Part shown: positions 25,737 to 35,350 of the stretch, piece after piece
Numbering within the stretch: the stretch's first letter is position 1
Layout of the letters: each line of letters starts with the position of its first letter
Source: Candidatus Latescibacterota bacterium
GTDB lineage: Bacteria; Latescibacterota; UBA2968; GCA-2709665
Direction: 5' to 3'
DNA length: 62,192 bases
Assembly (NCBI GenBank): GCA_012271065.1
Contig: JAAXHE010000169.1
Coordinates: 1-62,192 of the forward strand
Made by a program: the position numbers and the translations under genes
Notes under the pieces: model-generated
Told to the model about the DNA's origin: nothing
Seen by the model: the letters and a program-made list of their open reading frames with translations, nothing else
Database searches by the model: none

Positions 25737-25861
25737 AAGCCTTGTCACGTTCAGCTTGAGCCAGGGGATGATGACTGTGAGCCAAAGATACGAATCGGCT
25801 TTTTTTTCCTTTGTGGCCTTTATTTCTGCCATCTGTTGTTCGAAAGCGCTCTGAGCCCGGA

Positions 25862-27451
25862 ATGGAGATGAATCATCGCGTTGGATCCGCCTTGGTCGCA
25901 GCGATTGGCTTCGTTGCGCTTTTCTCAGAACGGGAAACGCCGGCGCAGGTCGCCGGGTTCGACCCGGAAGCCCTGGCGAAGCAGTTCGTGGGCTACGACG
26001 TCTCCAGAAACGCGGGAAAGGGGTATTCCGAGAGCGCGAGTTCGGCCACGCTGGCGTGGGGTGAAAGCTATCTGCTGAACGCCTACGTCAAGATGTACCG
26101 GTCGACCCGGAACACGCGGTGGCTGGATAAGATCGTGGACCACTTCGACCGGATGGTCGCCAATATGAGCGACCACGACGGCGACGGGATCCCCGGTTGG
26201 CACACGGACCGGTATTCCGTGTCGCGGATGCGGGCCGAATCGCTGCACAACCGGGGAATGGCGTCCATAAGGCCGTTGGAGGCCACCGTCAGGAATATAC
26301 AACAAGCCCACGAGGCGATCGACGCGGAGTTCATCATCGAACGGGTCGCTTCGAACCGGTACTTGGTGCGGGACCTCACCCGCGGGAAAGTGGTCTATGA
26401 CGGCCCGTATTCTCTGGGACAGAACATCCCCGGCATTCCGGGTTTCGAACTGCGCCTGGACAGAATCCCCGAAATCGGAGACAGGTTCCGCGTGGAGACG
26501 TGGGCGGTTCGCCCCCTGGAATACGCCGTTCACGAGGGGATGATCCTGTACCCCATCGCGCAGTTTATCGAACTGGCCCTGAGTGACGAGAGCCTGGAGG
26601 CGAAATACGGAGAAAAGGCGCGCGATTACCTCGCATTGATCGAGGAGCGCGTATTGATAAAGCAGGAGCGCCATTGGGTGCAGATGGCGCCAGGGATGGG
26701 AGCCTACCGCTTTACGGAATCCTCGGCCGAACGATTTCCCAACCGCATCCTCCCGCACAACCAGTACCTCGCGCTCGGCCGCGCCTTTCTTGTGCTGAAA
26801 GACGTGTCGGACGAGCCGCTGTTCGAGGAGCGCGCCGCCCAGATGGCCGCGTTCTTCAGGAATGCCTTGAGGGAAACGGGCGATGCGTATACGTGGGCTT
26901 ACTGGGACTGGGTGGAGGCGGGCAGGCCGGATCGTAGCGGCACGGAGGACACGAGCCACGGGCACATCGACGTGGAGTTCGCCGTGGAGGCCTACCGTCG
27001 TGGCGTCGTCTTCACGCGGGCGGACATGCTCCGGTTCGCCAGAACGCTGACGGATCAGATGTGGAACGGGTCGCTCTCGAACCCGACGATCGGTTCGCGG
27101 GTCGATCGGCAGGACGGAGACGCGAAGATTATCCGGGGCTGGATCGAGCTGTGCCGTTGGGATCCGCGGATCTGGGACATCTATTGGGCGCTGTTCGACC
27201 GCATCGGCAGACCCGGGCTGGAAATACCGCACATCCTTCACGCCAGGGCCGTACTCGACGGGCCGCCCGAGGTGAGGTCGGCGGACTTCAACGGCGACAG
27301 ACAGGTGGATTTCCAGGACTTCCTCGCATTCGCGCGTCATTTCGGTCTGACGTCGGATTCCGCTTCGTACGACGGAAAGTTCGATCTGGACGGCGACGGA
27401 AACGTCGACTTCGCGGACTTTCTCGCATTCGCCCAGGCGTTCGGTACCTGA
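25862..27451 (+). CDS. Secreted alpha/alpha-toroid protein with C-terminal dockerin/EF-hand repeats
   Basis: 529 residues. An N-terminal signal-like segment (VGSALVAAIGFVALF) is followed by a ~430-residue helical region with repeated Trp/Tyr-rich helices (SYLLNAYVKMYRSTRN, PHNQYLALGRAFLVLKD, TSHGHIDVEFAVEAYRRG). This resembles alpha/alpha-toroid glycan-active enzymes, but no family is certain. The C-terminus has two EF-hand/dockerin-like loops, DFNGDRQVDFQDFLAFA and DLDGDGNVDFADFLAFA. The tail suggests export and calcium-dependent attachment. The start is ambiguous between two ATGs two codons apart. Confidence 0.75.
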   Translation: MEMNHRVGSALVAAIGFVALFSERETPAQVAGFDPEALAKQFVGYDVSRNAGKGYSESASSATLAWGESYLLNAYVKMYRSTRNTRWLDKIVDHFDRMVANMSDHDGDGIPGWHTDRYSVSRMRAESLHNRGMASIRPLEATVRNIQQAHEAIDAEFIIERVASNRYLVRDLTRGKVVYDGPYSLGQNIPGIPGFELRLDRIPEIGDRFRVETWAVRPLEYAVHEGMILYPIAQFIELALSDESLEAKYGEKARDYLALIEERVLIKQERHWVQMAPGMGAYRFTESSAERFPNRILPHNQYLALGRAFLVLKDVSDEPLFEERAAQMAAFFRNALRETGDAYTWAYWDWVEAGRPDRSGTEDTSHGHIDVEFAVEAYRRGVVFTRADMLRFARTLTDQMWNGSLSNPTIGSRVDRQDGDAKIIRGWIELCRWDPRIWDIYWALFDRIGRPGLEIPHILHARAVLDGPPEVRSADFNGDRQVDFQDFLAFARHFGLTSDSASYDGKFDLDGDGNVDFADFLAFAQAFGT

Positions 27452-27462
27452 AGAAACCGGCG

Positions 27463-28008
27463 ATTCAGGAGAGTTCTGCGGCGCCGATATTTGAACTTCC
27501 AGATGGGCGTCTTTCGTTACGGACTTTCGGCCGGCTGGCCTGGCTCTGCGCAAGGATAGCCGGCGTCGCCGTCGTCGTCGTACCGTTCGGTTACGCGATC
27601 ACCGGCGTACACAAGGACGTCCTCATGGGAGCGGGCTCCGGGCTGGCGTTCGGCATCGGCATCGGCCTGCGCATGGGACAGCGCGCCGGTCTGTCCACGG
27701 GCATCCTGATCGGTTCGGTGGCGGGGTTGATCACCGCGCTTCTGGCCGGTTTGATCCCCCAGGATGGGACGGTCTTCATCGTCCCGCCCGTCGTCGCGCT
27801 CGCCGTCGGTCTGATCGACGGCATTGCTCCGACAATCCACAGCGGATACCGCCGCGCCGTCCTCGAGTCCCTGACGATGTCCGTCCTGCTCGGATTGGGT
27901 CTGTTGCCCGGGCTGGGGCATTCGGGGCTGGTCTCGTCCCTGATGGTCATGCCGCCAACCGCACTCATCGCGGGCTCGTACGGACAAATCGTCGCGAGAC
28001 GCCGTTAG
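27463..28008 (+). CDS. Polytopic membrane protein of unknown function
   Basis: About 180 residues with roughly five hydrophobic segments: IAGVAVVVVPFGYAITG, GIGLRMG..., ILIGSVAGLITALLAG, IVPPVVALAVGLIDG, and LTMSVLLGLGLLPGLG. The frame is open far upstream into the dockerin gene, and the start is not determined: no in-frame ATG occurs before 27625, so a rare start near 27463 or an ATG that loses the first helix is needed. No family is recognised. It lies 10 bases upstream of the ion-channel-like gene. Confidence 0.5.
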   Translation: MQESSAAPIFELPDGRLSLRTFGRLAWLCARIAGVAVVVVPFGYAITGVHKDVLMGAGSGLAFGIGIGLRMGQRAGLSTGILIGSVAGLITALLAGLIPQDGTVFIVPPVVALAVGLIDGIAPTIHSGYRRAVLESLTMSVLLGLGLLPGLGHSGLVSSLMVMPPTALIAGSYGQIVARRR

Positions 28009-28017
28009 CGTCCGCCC

Positions 28018-28621
28018 GTGTTGCTGATTCTGGGATCCCTGGCAGTGTGGACTGCTCTTGTATTCCTGGTTGCTCAGGAGTACGAGAGGTTCGGATCTGA
28101 GGTCCACATCAACGACGTACCGATCAGCTACGTCACGGTCGCCACGATCTATATCATCAGTGTTTATGATCATCGTGCCGATCGCCACGTTCCTGGCCGG
28201 ACGGGCGGCCGCGGTGTGGATTCAGCCCCGGCTCCACGTTTACAGGCAACTCACCGAGTACCTGAGGGTGATGTGGGTGCCGATCGGGAGCTTTGCCATC
28301 GGATACCTGACGCTTATCGTCCTGTTCGCCGGCTTCTACGGCATGCTGGGCCGTTTCAGTCAGGATGCGTTCACAGGCGACGGCGGCGCATCCGGTATCG
28401 TCGACTGGATTGCGTTCTCTTTCTTTACCTCTCTGGCCAGGGACTACTCGGAAATCGTTCCTCAGTCCCTGTCGGCGCGGGCACTGGTTGCCGGTCACCT
28501 GATTCTTTCGATCGGGTGGGGCCTGGTCGTGTTCGCCGCCGTGATGTCTTATCTCCAGCCGCAGATCGAGCGGATCGCAAGGCGGGAGAACACGGGCGGC
28601 GACGAACCCGCGTCGACCTGA
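28018..28621 (+). pseudogene. Ion-channel-like membrane protein, frameshifted
   Basis: The N-terminal membrane segment (LLILGSLAVWTALVFLVA ... TVATIYIISV) is in one frame. The continuation, FMIIVPIATFLAGR through to REN, is in the next frame, switching near 28160-28168. The second part has the layout of a two-helix K+-channel domain: VPIGSFAIGYLTLIVLFAGF, a pore-like loop FSFFTSLARDYSEIVPQS, and a final helix GWGLVVFAAVMSYL. The loop aligns with the usual TTxGYGDIxP filter, but the filter reads ARDYSEIVP, so K+ selectivity is doubtful. Either a real or assembly-derived frameshift, or two overlapping genes with the second starting at ATG 28166. Confidence 0.55.
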
Positions 28622-28653
28622 CGCGCGTCTGAAGACGCACACGGAGGACAGCA

Positions 28654-31086
28654 ATGTTAAAACTGAGGGTTTTGCAGATCGCGGCGAACCGCGTACGGTT
28701 GGAGGTGGATCTCGCGGGTCTCCCCGGCGCCCGGATATACCGGTCGCGGCGGGCGTCCGGGCCCTATGAAGAGGTCGGGGTGGCGTTCGAGAAGACGTAC
28801 GACGACACGGTTCACCTGGAGCCGGGCAGGACCTATTTCTATCAGGCGATGGAGTGGCGGGCGCCCAGCCTGTATCCGGATGCCGGCAGCATAAAAGGCG
28901 GGACCCCCATTCGCGTCGCGGTGCCCCGTGCGCAGAAGGAAAAGCGTTTCGAGCTGACGGAAACCCGCGAGGAATTCACGATTTCCATGGGCGGGTACCT
29001 GGATGAATCCAATTCGGTCACCGTGGGCCCGGAAGTCTACTGTCCCGGTCCGAATTCGAGCATGCCTCCGTACGACCAGGTCTTCGAGCCGAACCAATAC
29101 GTCGTCATCGAGAACCGGGGAGAGACGGACTTGGTGAACCCGTGGGTGGTGGCCAACGGCCAGCGGAACTGGTGGTCCGTGGAGACAATGACGGAAGAAA
29201 TCGCAGGCATCGCCGGAGGGGGCAGCCTGAGCGACCGGGACAAGATGATGGCGGTCTGGAAATTCGTGGTTGACGAACTCTACGACAGCCGGATCGGAAT
29301 GTCCTGGTTCGACCAGACCAGCGACCCGGTCAGGCTCTTCAACGTCTACGGCTTCGAGGGCTGCGTGGCCAACGCCATCACCAGCCGGCGCCTGGCGGAG
29401 CAGATGGGCGTGAAGAGCCGGGAAATCTGGCTGGGCGGGACCATCGATGGTTACGGTCGCGGGCGCAGTTGCGGACACGATATCTTCGAGGCGTTCGCGG
29501 ACGGCGCGTGGCATTTTCTGGATACGGACCTGATGGTGTTCTTTCTGAATCGCGACAACACCACGGTTGCCGGCTCCGGGGACCTGGCGCGGGACATCGA
29601 CCTGCTGCGCCGCTCCCACCGCAACCTGGGCCTGTGCGGGCGAGACCTGCCCGAGAAGGACTATTACTATACGCCCTTCCGGGAAGGACAGTACGTCTAT
29701 CCGCCCAACAAGGGCGGCGCCTGGATGAACGCCGCGGGAAAGATAAATCAGACGCCCGGGGAATTCCCGACTGCACGGACCATGGCGTTGCGGTTGCGAC
29801 CGGGCGAGAAACTCATCCGATACTGGGACAACGTCGGTAAGAACGTGATCCGGGGGCGGCGCCTCTATCCGACCGTTCGCTATTCCAACGGGAAACTGGC
29901 CTACCGGCCCGACCTGCGCGGCCCGCTCGCACTGAATGGGACAGAATCGGCGCGTAACGTCGCACAGGAAACGTCCGGCAGACGCGTCGCGCTGCATCCG
30001 GAGAAGCAGGGCGAGGTATCGGAGGTGGTGTGGCGGGTGGCGTCGCCCTACGCGATTGCCGGGGCGCGGGTGGGTATCCGGTGTCGATGCGACACGCAGG
30101 AAGACGGCCTGGAAGTGCTGCTTTCCAAGGACGGAGAGGAGTGGCGGTCCGTGTGGGTCGCCATCGGACGGCGGCTGGACGCCAGCGTGGACCTGGACTG
30201 GTACCTGAATCCCGCGCTGAACGACTGGCGCGGCGAAAAGGACCTCGGATGGCGGATGGGGCCGTGTTATCAATACTATATCAAGGTGGCCATGTGGGCG
30301 GGGTCCCGGCCTCACGGGGTTGGCCTGGACGCGATCCGATTCGATACGGATATCCAGTGCGCAACGCGGTCCCTTCCTTCGCTGTTCTGTGGCGAGAATA
30401 CGATCGCATACCGGGACGACACCCCGGGGCACAGAAACGTGCGGGTGACGTACGGATGGCGGGAGGAGCGATCCATCCGCCCGCCAGGCGCGCCCGGGCT
30501 GGTATACCCTCAGGATGAGTCGGACGTCGACCGGATGGACTTCGAATTCCGCTGGAAGCGTCCGCGAGGGGGTACCGGAAATGTGGACGATTACCACATC
30601 CAGGTCAGCCGACACCCGGATTTCAGATGGTGCGTATGCCCCGCGTTCGACCGCTACGTGGGAAGGACCGCATACGCGGGCGGGACGAAATGGCAGGCGG
30701 AGTTTCCGAATCTCCTGAATCCCGATGAAGTCTATTACTGGCGCGTGCGGGCCCGGAACGAAAGGGGCGTGTGGGGAGACTGGAGCGAAGTGCGGTCCTT
30801 CGTGCCCCACGGTCCGAGTCTGCCGGTGGACCTCAGGGTGGAGGGCCGGGGCGGAAAGCGATCATTGCTGTGGTCCGCGAATCCAGACGGGAACCCGTCG
30901 GTGCGCTATCGGGTTCACGGGTCCCCGGAGCCCGGCGGATTCTCCGCGAAGGATGAGAATCTGCTCGGCGCCGTTGGCGAAACCCGCTGGCCGCTGAACG
31001 ATGTGGAGAAGGGGATGTCCTATCGGGTCGTGGCGGTGGATGCCGGCGGCGTCCCGAGTACGCCGTCGGAATACATAACGGTGTGA
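28654..31086 (+). CDS. Transglutaminase-fold protein with fibronectin type III domain
   Basis: 810 residues. The N-terminal ~95 residues are Fn3-like. A transglutaminase-like core at ~180-300 has a Cys-His-Asp arrangement: Cys237 (GFEGCVANAI), His275 (SCGHDIFEAF) and Asp290 (FLDTDLM). A beta-sandwich region at ~410-560 is followed by Fn3-like repeats at ~600-810 (YYWRVRARNERGVWGDWSE). No signal peptide is seen even though such folds are mostly extracytoplasmic. GGAGGA precedes the ATG. It heads a plus-strand run of sugar-metabolism-like genes. The protease or amidase role is an inference. Confidence 0.7.
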   Translation: MLKLRVLQIAANRVRLEVDLAGLPGARIYRSRRASGPYEEVGVAFEKTYDDTVHLEPGRTYFYQAMEWRAPSLYPDAGSIKGGTPIRVAVPRAQKEKRFELTETREEFTISMGGYLDESNSVTVGPEVYCPGPNSSMPPYDQVFEPNQYVVIENRGETDLVNPWVVANGQRNWWSVETMTEEIAGIAGGGSLSDRDKMMAVWKFVVDELYDSRIGMSWFDQTSDPVRLFNVYGFEGCVANAITSRRLAEQMGVKSREIWLGGTIDGYGRGRSCGHDIFEAFADGAWHFLDTDLMVFFLNRDNTTVAGSGDLARDIDLLRRSHRNLGLCGRDLPEKDYYYTPFREGQYVYPPNKGGAWMNAAGKINQTPGEFPTARTMALRLRPGEKLIRYWDNVGKNVIRGRRLYPTVRYSNGKLAYRPDLRGPLALNGTESARNVAQETSGRRVALHPEKQGEVSEVVWRVASPYAIAGARVGIRCRCDTQEDGLEVLLSKDGEEWRSVWVAIGRRLDASVDLDWYLNPALNDWRGEKDLGWRMGPCYQYYIKVAMWAGSRPHGVGLDAIRFDTDIQCATRSLPSLFCGENTIAYRDDTPGHRNVRVTYGWREERSIRPPGAPGLVYPQDESDVDRMDFEFRWKRPRGGTGNVDDYHIQVSRHPDFRWCVCPAFDRYVGRTAYAGGTKWQAEFPNLLNPDEVYYWRVRARNERGVWGDWSEVRSFVPHGPSLPVDLRVEGRGGKRSLLWSANPDGNPSVRYRVHGSPEPGGFSAKDENLLGAVGETRWPLNDVEKGMSYRVVAVDAGGVPSTPSEYITV

Positions 31087-31142
31087 GCCCATTCCAACTT
31101 TCTCGCTGAAGGCCGTCTCAACTGACTCAATGGGGGATACGT

Positions 31143-32192
31143 ATGTCCAGACGTGAATACAGCGCGGTTATCGTGGGTCTGACGGGAATCGGGGCCAGGC
31201 GTCCTGCTGAAGCCGAGGGCCTGCCTTTATACGGCGCCATGCCCATGTCGCACGCCTCGGCCTATTACCGTACTCCGCAGACTCGGCTGACCGCTGTTTG
31301 CGACCTCCGCGAGGAGGCGCTGGACGGTTTCCGGGAGAGTTGGAAAGACGTGTGGCCCGAAATGCGCTACTATGTGGATTATCGGGAGATGCTGGAAGCC
31401 GAAAACCCCGATCTGGTGAGCGTCGCGACGTCCGACCACCGCCACGCCGATATCGTGGTGGACGCGGCCGAGCGCGGCACGGCGGCGATTCTCTGCGAAA
31501 AACCGCTTGCGACAACGCTCGAGGACGCCGACAGGATGATTGCGGCAACCGAAGCGAACGGGACCGTTCTTTCGGTGGACCACTCCCGGCGGTGGTACCC
31601 GCATTACCTCAAGGCGCGAGAGATCCTCCGCAGCGGCGAGATCGGACCCCTGCGCACCATCGAGTGCGAGATGTTCGGTCCGCGCTCGATGTTGTTTCGC
31701 AACGGGACGCACGCCCTGGATACGGTCTGCTTTCTTGCCGATGGAGACCCGCTCTGGCTGGTGGCGGACCTGGAGGACGGGTTCGAGCATTTCACCGAGT
31801 ATCAGGGCGGCGGCGGGAAGGACTCCGCGAGCGATCCCTATGCCTCGGCCTACATCCGGTTCGGAAACGGCGTAAGGGCTTTTTACAACTCCTTCAAAAC
31901 CGCGTTTTCCGGCTGGCGGTTCGTCATGACGTGCGAGGACGGGCGGGTGGAAGCCACCGATACGTCCGCCAGGCTGATCCGCGGCGGCACGTTCGAGACT
32001 TCCGACGTCGTCACGGAACATTACATGATGCACTCCAAGGGCGCGCTTGTGGCGGAGCTGGTGCATCTGCTGGAACACGGCGGAGACCCGGTGTCTCCCG
32101 CGAGGGAGGCGAGAAAGTCGCTGGAGGTCATCCTGGGCATCCTGAAGTCGCACCACGCGGGCAACACCCGGGTCGACTTTCCGTTGTCCTGA
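31143..32192 (+). CDS. Gfo/Idh/MocA-family oxidoreductase
   Basis: 349 residues. NAD(P)-dependent sugar or inositol oxidoreductase fold: VGLTGIGARRP at the cofactor site with a ~20-residue insertion (PLYGAMPMSHA) before the first helix, DLVSVATSDHRHADIV, and the catalytic EKPLATTLEDADRMI. HSRRWYPHY and GTHALDTVCFLA are typical of the C-terminal domain. A GGGG stretch precedes the ATG. The next gene starts 12 bases later, so they are cotranscribed. Substrate unknown. Confidence 0.88.
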   Translation: MSRREYSAVIVGLTGIGARRPAEAEGLPLYGAMPMSHASAYYRTPQTRLTAVCDLREEALDGFRESWKDVWPEMRYYVDYREMLEAENPDLVSVATSDHRHADIVVDAAERGTAAILCEKPLATTLEDADRMIAATEANGTVLSVDHSRRWYPHYLKAREILRSGEIGPLRTIECEMFGPRSMLFRNGTHALDTVCFLADGDPLWLVADLEDGFEHFTEYQGGGGKDSASDPYASAYIRFGNGVRAFYNSFKTAFSGWRFVMTCEDGRVEATDTSARLIRGGTFETSDVVTEHYMMHSKGALVAELVHLLEHGGDPVSPAREARKSLEVILGILKSHHAGNTRVDFPLS

Positions 32193-32204
32193 GGAGTACG
32201 ACGC

Positions 32205-33503
32205 ATGAAAACCGTCGATCCCGCCGCTGTCTGGGACGTGCGCCCCTGGGGATGCCCGGCTTTCACCGTCCGGGACTTCAACGGCGACGGAAAGAACGAA
32301 GTCCTGTTCGTTCAGAATGCGGGCGCGCACGCCAACGAGGCATTCGATCCGCGATTTCCGGACGTGCAGGGGTACAAGACCGGCGTGGAAGAACAGGAGC
32401 TTTTCTGTCTGACGCTTACCGACGGGGAGGGACGGGTTCTCTGGCAGGTGGGAGAGCCGTGGGCGCTCGAGAGGCCGTTTTCGTGGAACGGCAGCAATTT
32501 CTGCCAGGTGGTGGACCTGGACGGGGACGGTCAGGTCGAGATCATGCTCATCCACAAATCCGAACTGATGGTGTACAAAGGGGCGACGGGGGCGTTGTGC
32601 AGGCGTCACAGGCTGCCCCATTCGGGGTTCTATTTCGCCCGTGCGGTCCGGACCGATCGCTCAGGCCGGTTCCACGTCTTCACGAAGAGCGTGACCACCT
32701 CCGCCACCCATGGCTACGGGAATCCCTCGCTCCTGCTGGACCACGATTTCAACGTCGTCTGGGAGGTGGAAGTGGACGGCGCCGGGCATGGCGGCAACTA
32801 CGCCGACGTGGACGGCGACGGGCTGGACGAACTCCTGATCGGCTTCAGCCTGTTCGATCATGACGGCAGTCCCCTGTGGTCCCACTCGCCGATGTCCGAT
32901 AACGACCACCTGGACGATTCGGTGATTGCCGACATCGACGACGACGGGCGGTTCGAATTCGCCCTCGCCCACGACGGGCACGACGCGGTCGTACACAATT
33001 CGGATGGAACCGTACGGTTCACCGTTCCGATGCATCATTGCCAGAACATCCTGCCGGGAAGATTCCTCGAGGACGAACCGGGGCTTCAACTGGCCTTCGT
33101 GGACAAGGCGTTGGGACGCCCGGAGGAAAGGGAGGCCGCGATCGTCAACGCCGGAGGCCGCGAGCTGTCGCGCCACCGGACGATGGGCTATTACTCGGTC
33201 ATTTCGTGGGCGACCGATCTGGGCAGGGACAGCCTGATGCGCCTGGAGTGGCCGGCCCGGTCAGACGCCGAACATCGCGTGATGTGGGTGGACCCCACGG
33301 GCAGGGAACTCGCAAAGCTGAAAGCCAGGGAGAACTTCCACGACCGGTTTCAGGAATTCGGTCTCGAGTCATTTCCCGCCGGGGGCCGTTATTTCGGGAC
33401 GTGCCATAACTCGACCATCGGAGACGTCGACGGAGACGGAAAAGACGAGTACCTGGTAACCGATCGCGAAAGGGTATGGGTTTTCAAGCAGCCGCGACTA
33501 TAG
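32205..33503 (+). CDS. FG-GAP/VCBS-like beta-propeller protein
   Basis: 432 residues. At least five calcium-loop-type blades of the FG-GAP kind: DFNGDGKNEVLF, DLDGDGQVEIML, DVDGDGLDELLI, DIDDDGRFEFAL and DVDGDGKDEYLV. The layout resembles rhamnogalacturonan-lyase-like propellers, but no catalytic signature is recognised. No signal peptide is visible, which is unusual for the fold. GAGGAG precedes the ATG, and the gene is tightly linked to the Gfo/Idh gene. Confidence 0.78.
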   Translation: MKTVDPAAVWDVRPWGCPAFTVRDFNGDGKNEVLFVQNAGAHANEAFDPRFPDVQGYKTGVEEQELFCLTLTDGEGRVLWQVGEPWALERPFSWNGSNFCQVVDLDGDGQVEIMLIHKSELMVYKGATGALCRRHRLPHSGFYFARAVRTDRSGRFHVFTKSVTTSATHGYGNPSLLLDHDFNVVWEVEVDGAGHGGNYADVDGDGLDELLIGFSLFDHDGSPLWSHSPMSDNDHLDDSVIADIDDDGRFEFALAHDGHDAVVHNSDGTVRFTVPMHHCQNILPGRFLEDEPGLQLAFVDKALGRPEEREAAIVNAGGRELSRHRTMGYYSVISWATDLGRDSLMRLEWPARSDAEHRVMWVDPTGRELAKLKARENFHDRFQEFGLESFPAGGRYFGTCHNSTIGDVDGDGKDEYLVTDRERVWVFKQPRL

Positions 33504-33529
33504 TGATTCAATCCTGTCCGGCGCAACCC

Positions 33530-33688
33530 CTAATCGAAATACTCATCTTCGCTGAACTTCGTCCAGGACCTGAAAACCGGAAAGGGCAACGCCAGGTTAC
33601 CGTCCGGAACATCTGTCATGACGGTCCAGACGCCACTGACACGACGCATCACGACCACTGCGAGGGAAATATACCCAAACGTCCGCAT
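33530..33688 (-). CDS. Possible 52-residue protein on the opposite strand
   Basis: Frame starting MRTFGYISLAVVVMRRVSGV and ending FRSWTKFSEDEYFD. Codon choice looks gene-like, but there is no ribosome-binding site. Palindromic repeat C begins 17 bases upstream of its start. It may be the end of a gene truncated by repeat insertion. No family is recognised. Confidence 0.3.
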   Translation of the reverse strand: MRTFGYISLAVVVMRRVSGVWTVMTDVPDGNLALPFPVFRSWTKFSEDEYFD

Positions 33689-33704
33689 GGGTTCAACCAA
33701 AGGC

Positions 33705-33775
33705 GGGCAACCACAAGGGTTGCCCCTACAAACACAACGACGGCGTTCCGAGGGCAGGATGCCCTCGCTCCCGAA
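33705..33775. repeat. Palindromic repeat family C, two adjacent members
   Basis: GGGCAACCACAAGGGTTGCC (33705-33724, continuing CCTACA) forms a stem with itself and is followed by a second palindrome around GAGGGCAGGATGCCCTC (about 33748-33764). Related copies are at 11761, 39452, 39803 and 54032. Both lie in the 429-base gap 33504-33932. Confidence 0.75.
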
Positions 33776-33806
33776 GAATCGTTGAGAAGGAAGACGCGAC
33801 AGGGGA

Positions 33807-33913
33807 GAGATCGCCTGCCTTGTGAGGATTCCTTTCGTGCCGAAGACAAGGAGGAAAACACACCGGGCAAGGATTTCTTCTACCGTCTTACGTCTTGCGT
33901 CTACCCTCTTACC
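33807..33913. repeat. Dispersed intergenic repeat A, composite copy
   Basis: Includes an inverted CCTCCTTGTCTTCGGCACGA module (about 33807-33857), also seen at 40828 and 55485, followed by TCTTCTACCGTCTTACGTCT at 33876-33895. The repeat ends about 20 bases before the next gene. Confidence 0.75.
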
Positions 33914-33932
33914 AAACTCTTGGACTTAGACC

Positions 33933-35342
33933 ATGACGCCTGAAGCCATTCTAAACAGGGTCTGCGATTCGATCGACGTGCTGATCGGGGCAGGAAAGCC
34001 CTATGGCGGTCTGTTTCCGTCCATGCTGGATTTGGAAACCCATCGCATGTTAACGCAACTGCCCCCGCCGATCCACGGACAGCGCATGGGCGACCGCGCT
34101 TTTCTGGGCAGCAATCTCATGCACGACCAGCACCTGCTCAAGATCATGTACGCTCTGGACCGCGACGGGTACCGGGAAGCGGCCGACCGGTACCTGCGCC
34201 GGTTCGCGACCCGTTGCACCGATACGGTTACCGGCCTGTTCCCGTGGGGCGAGCACGCGTACTGGCATCTCGAGGAGGACCGTGTGGGCGACAGCCATCG
34301 GCTGGCCCTTCCGGACAAGGAGCCCGGTACCACGCTGCACGACCATCTGCGGCAGGCGCCCGTCTGGCTGTGGGAAAAACTGCATGCCTTCAACCCCCCG
34401 TGCGTCGAGCGGTTTGCCGAAGGGCTGGACTACCACTACAAGGACGGGGAGCCTTGGGAATATATCCGCCACGCCCACATCGAGCGGAGAGAGCGCCTCG
34501 AACGCGGACCGGCCTCCTCGGATTTCCCCCGCCACGGCGGGTTCTACATTCTGGACTGGTCGTTTGCCTATCTAAAGTCGCAGCGCGCGGATTTCCTGAG
34601 GCAGGTCGAGACGATGCTGGACTACTGGTGGGCTCACCGGGATCCGTCCGGCCTGCTGCTGTCCACGACGCGGGGTCCCGAAGCGCCGGCGCCTATGCAC
34701 AATGCGAACACCCCGGCGCAGACGGTTTCCCTGGCGGCCAGCCTGCTGGAAGCCGCTGAACTGCTCGATGGAAGCGCGCCGGAGCTGATCGTCCGGATGC
34801 GGGAACGCGCCGGCGTGTATACAGACGGCTTTCTGTCGGCCCCCCACGATCCGGACGCCGGCGTCTTCGTGTCCGCCTGCCGGCGTGGGAAGAATGAAAT
34901 CTTGAACACGAACCCCGTCTGGGGAAGCATCTATGGAAATTGGCCGCTGGCTTACGTGGCTCTCATCGCCCTGTGCATCTACAGGATCACGGAGGATGAA
35001 CGGCTATTGAACTGGGCGGACGGTGCGGGGCGCTGGCATTCCACCACCCCCTTCCCCGAAGGCGTCCCGGTCCCGGCGATGGACGCCGGTCTCGCGGTCG
35101 AGTTGCTGGCGGACCTCTACGACCTGACCGGCGACACCGACTGGCTGGAACGGGGACTGGATCTGGCCCGGACGCTGATTCCGATCTACATGGATAGGGA
35201 TCTCGTACGGGGCGCGGCGGGTATCGAGTGGTACGAGTCCCAGATGGTTCCGGGGGACCTGCTGCACGGCATGGCGAGGCTGGCGTTGCTCGCCATGCAC
35301 GGTGATGCGTGTCCCCTGACGACGAACTATACTGCGAAGTGA
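33933..35342 (+). CDS. Predicted alpha/alpha-toroid glycan-metabolism protein
   Basis: 469 residues with no signal peptide. Repeating helical hairpins rich in Trp, His and Asp (DQHLLKIMYALDRDGYREA, LFPWGEHAYWHLEED, NWPLAYVALIALCIYRITED, GLAVELLADLYDLTGDTDWL) resemble six-hairpin glycosidase or epimerase folds. No family-specific active site is recognised. The ATG lacks a strong ribosome-binding site and follows a repeat-A copy. The next gene begins 8 bases after its stop. Confidence 0.65.
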   Translation: MTPEAILNRVCDSIDVLIGAGKPYGGLFPSMLDLETHRMLTQLPPPIHGQRMGDRAFLGSNLMHDQHLLKIMYALDRDGYREAADRYLRRFATRCTDTVTGLFPWGEHAYWHLEEDRVGDSHRLALPDKEPGTTLHDHLRQAPVWLWEKLHAFNPPCVERFAEGLDYHYKDGEPWEYIRHAHIERRERLERGPASSDFPRHGGFYILDWSFAYLKSQRADFLRQVETMLDYWWAHRDPSGLLLSTTRGPEAPAPMHNANTPAQTVSLAASLLEAAELLDGSAPELIVRMRERAGVYTDGFLSAPHDPDAGVFVSACRRGKNEILNTNPVWGSIYGNWPLAYVALIALCIYRITEDERLLNWADGAGRWHSTTPFPEGVPVPAMDAGLAVELLADLYDLTGDTDWLERGLDLARTLIPIYMDRDLVRGAAGIEWYESQMVPGDLLHGMARLALLAMHGDACPLTTNYTAK

Positions 35343-35350
35343 GGCGTAAC

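Noticed and set aside
33649..33870. Minus-strand frame with VGATLVVAR
   Set aside because: It is a translation of palindromic repeat C and repeat A, not a gene.
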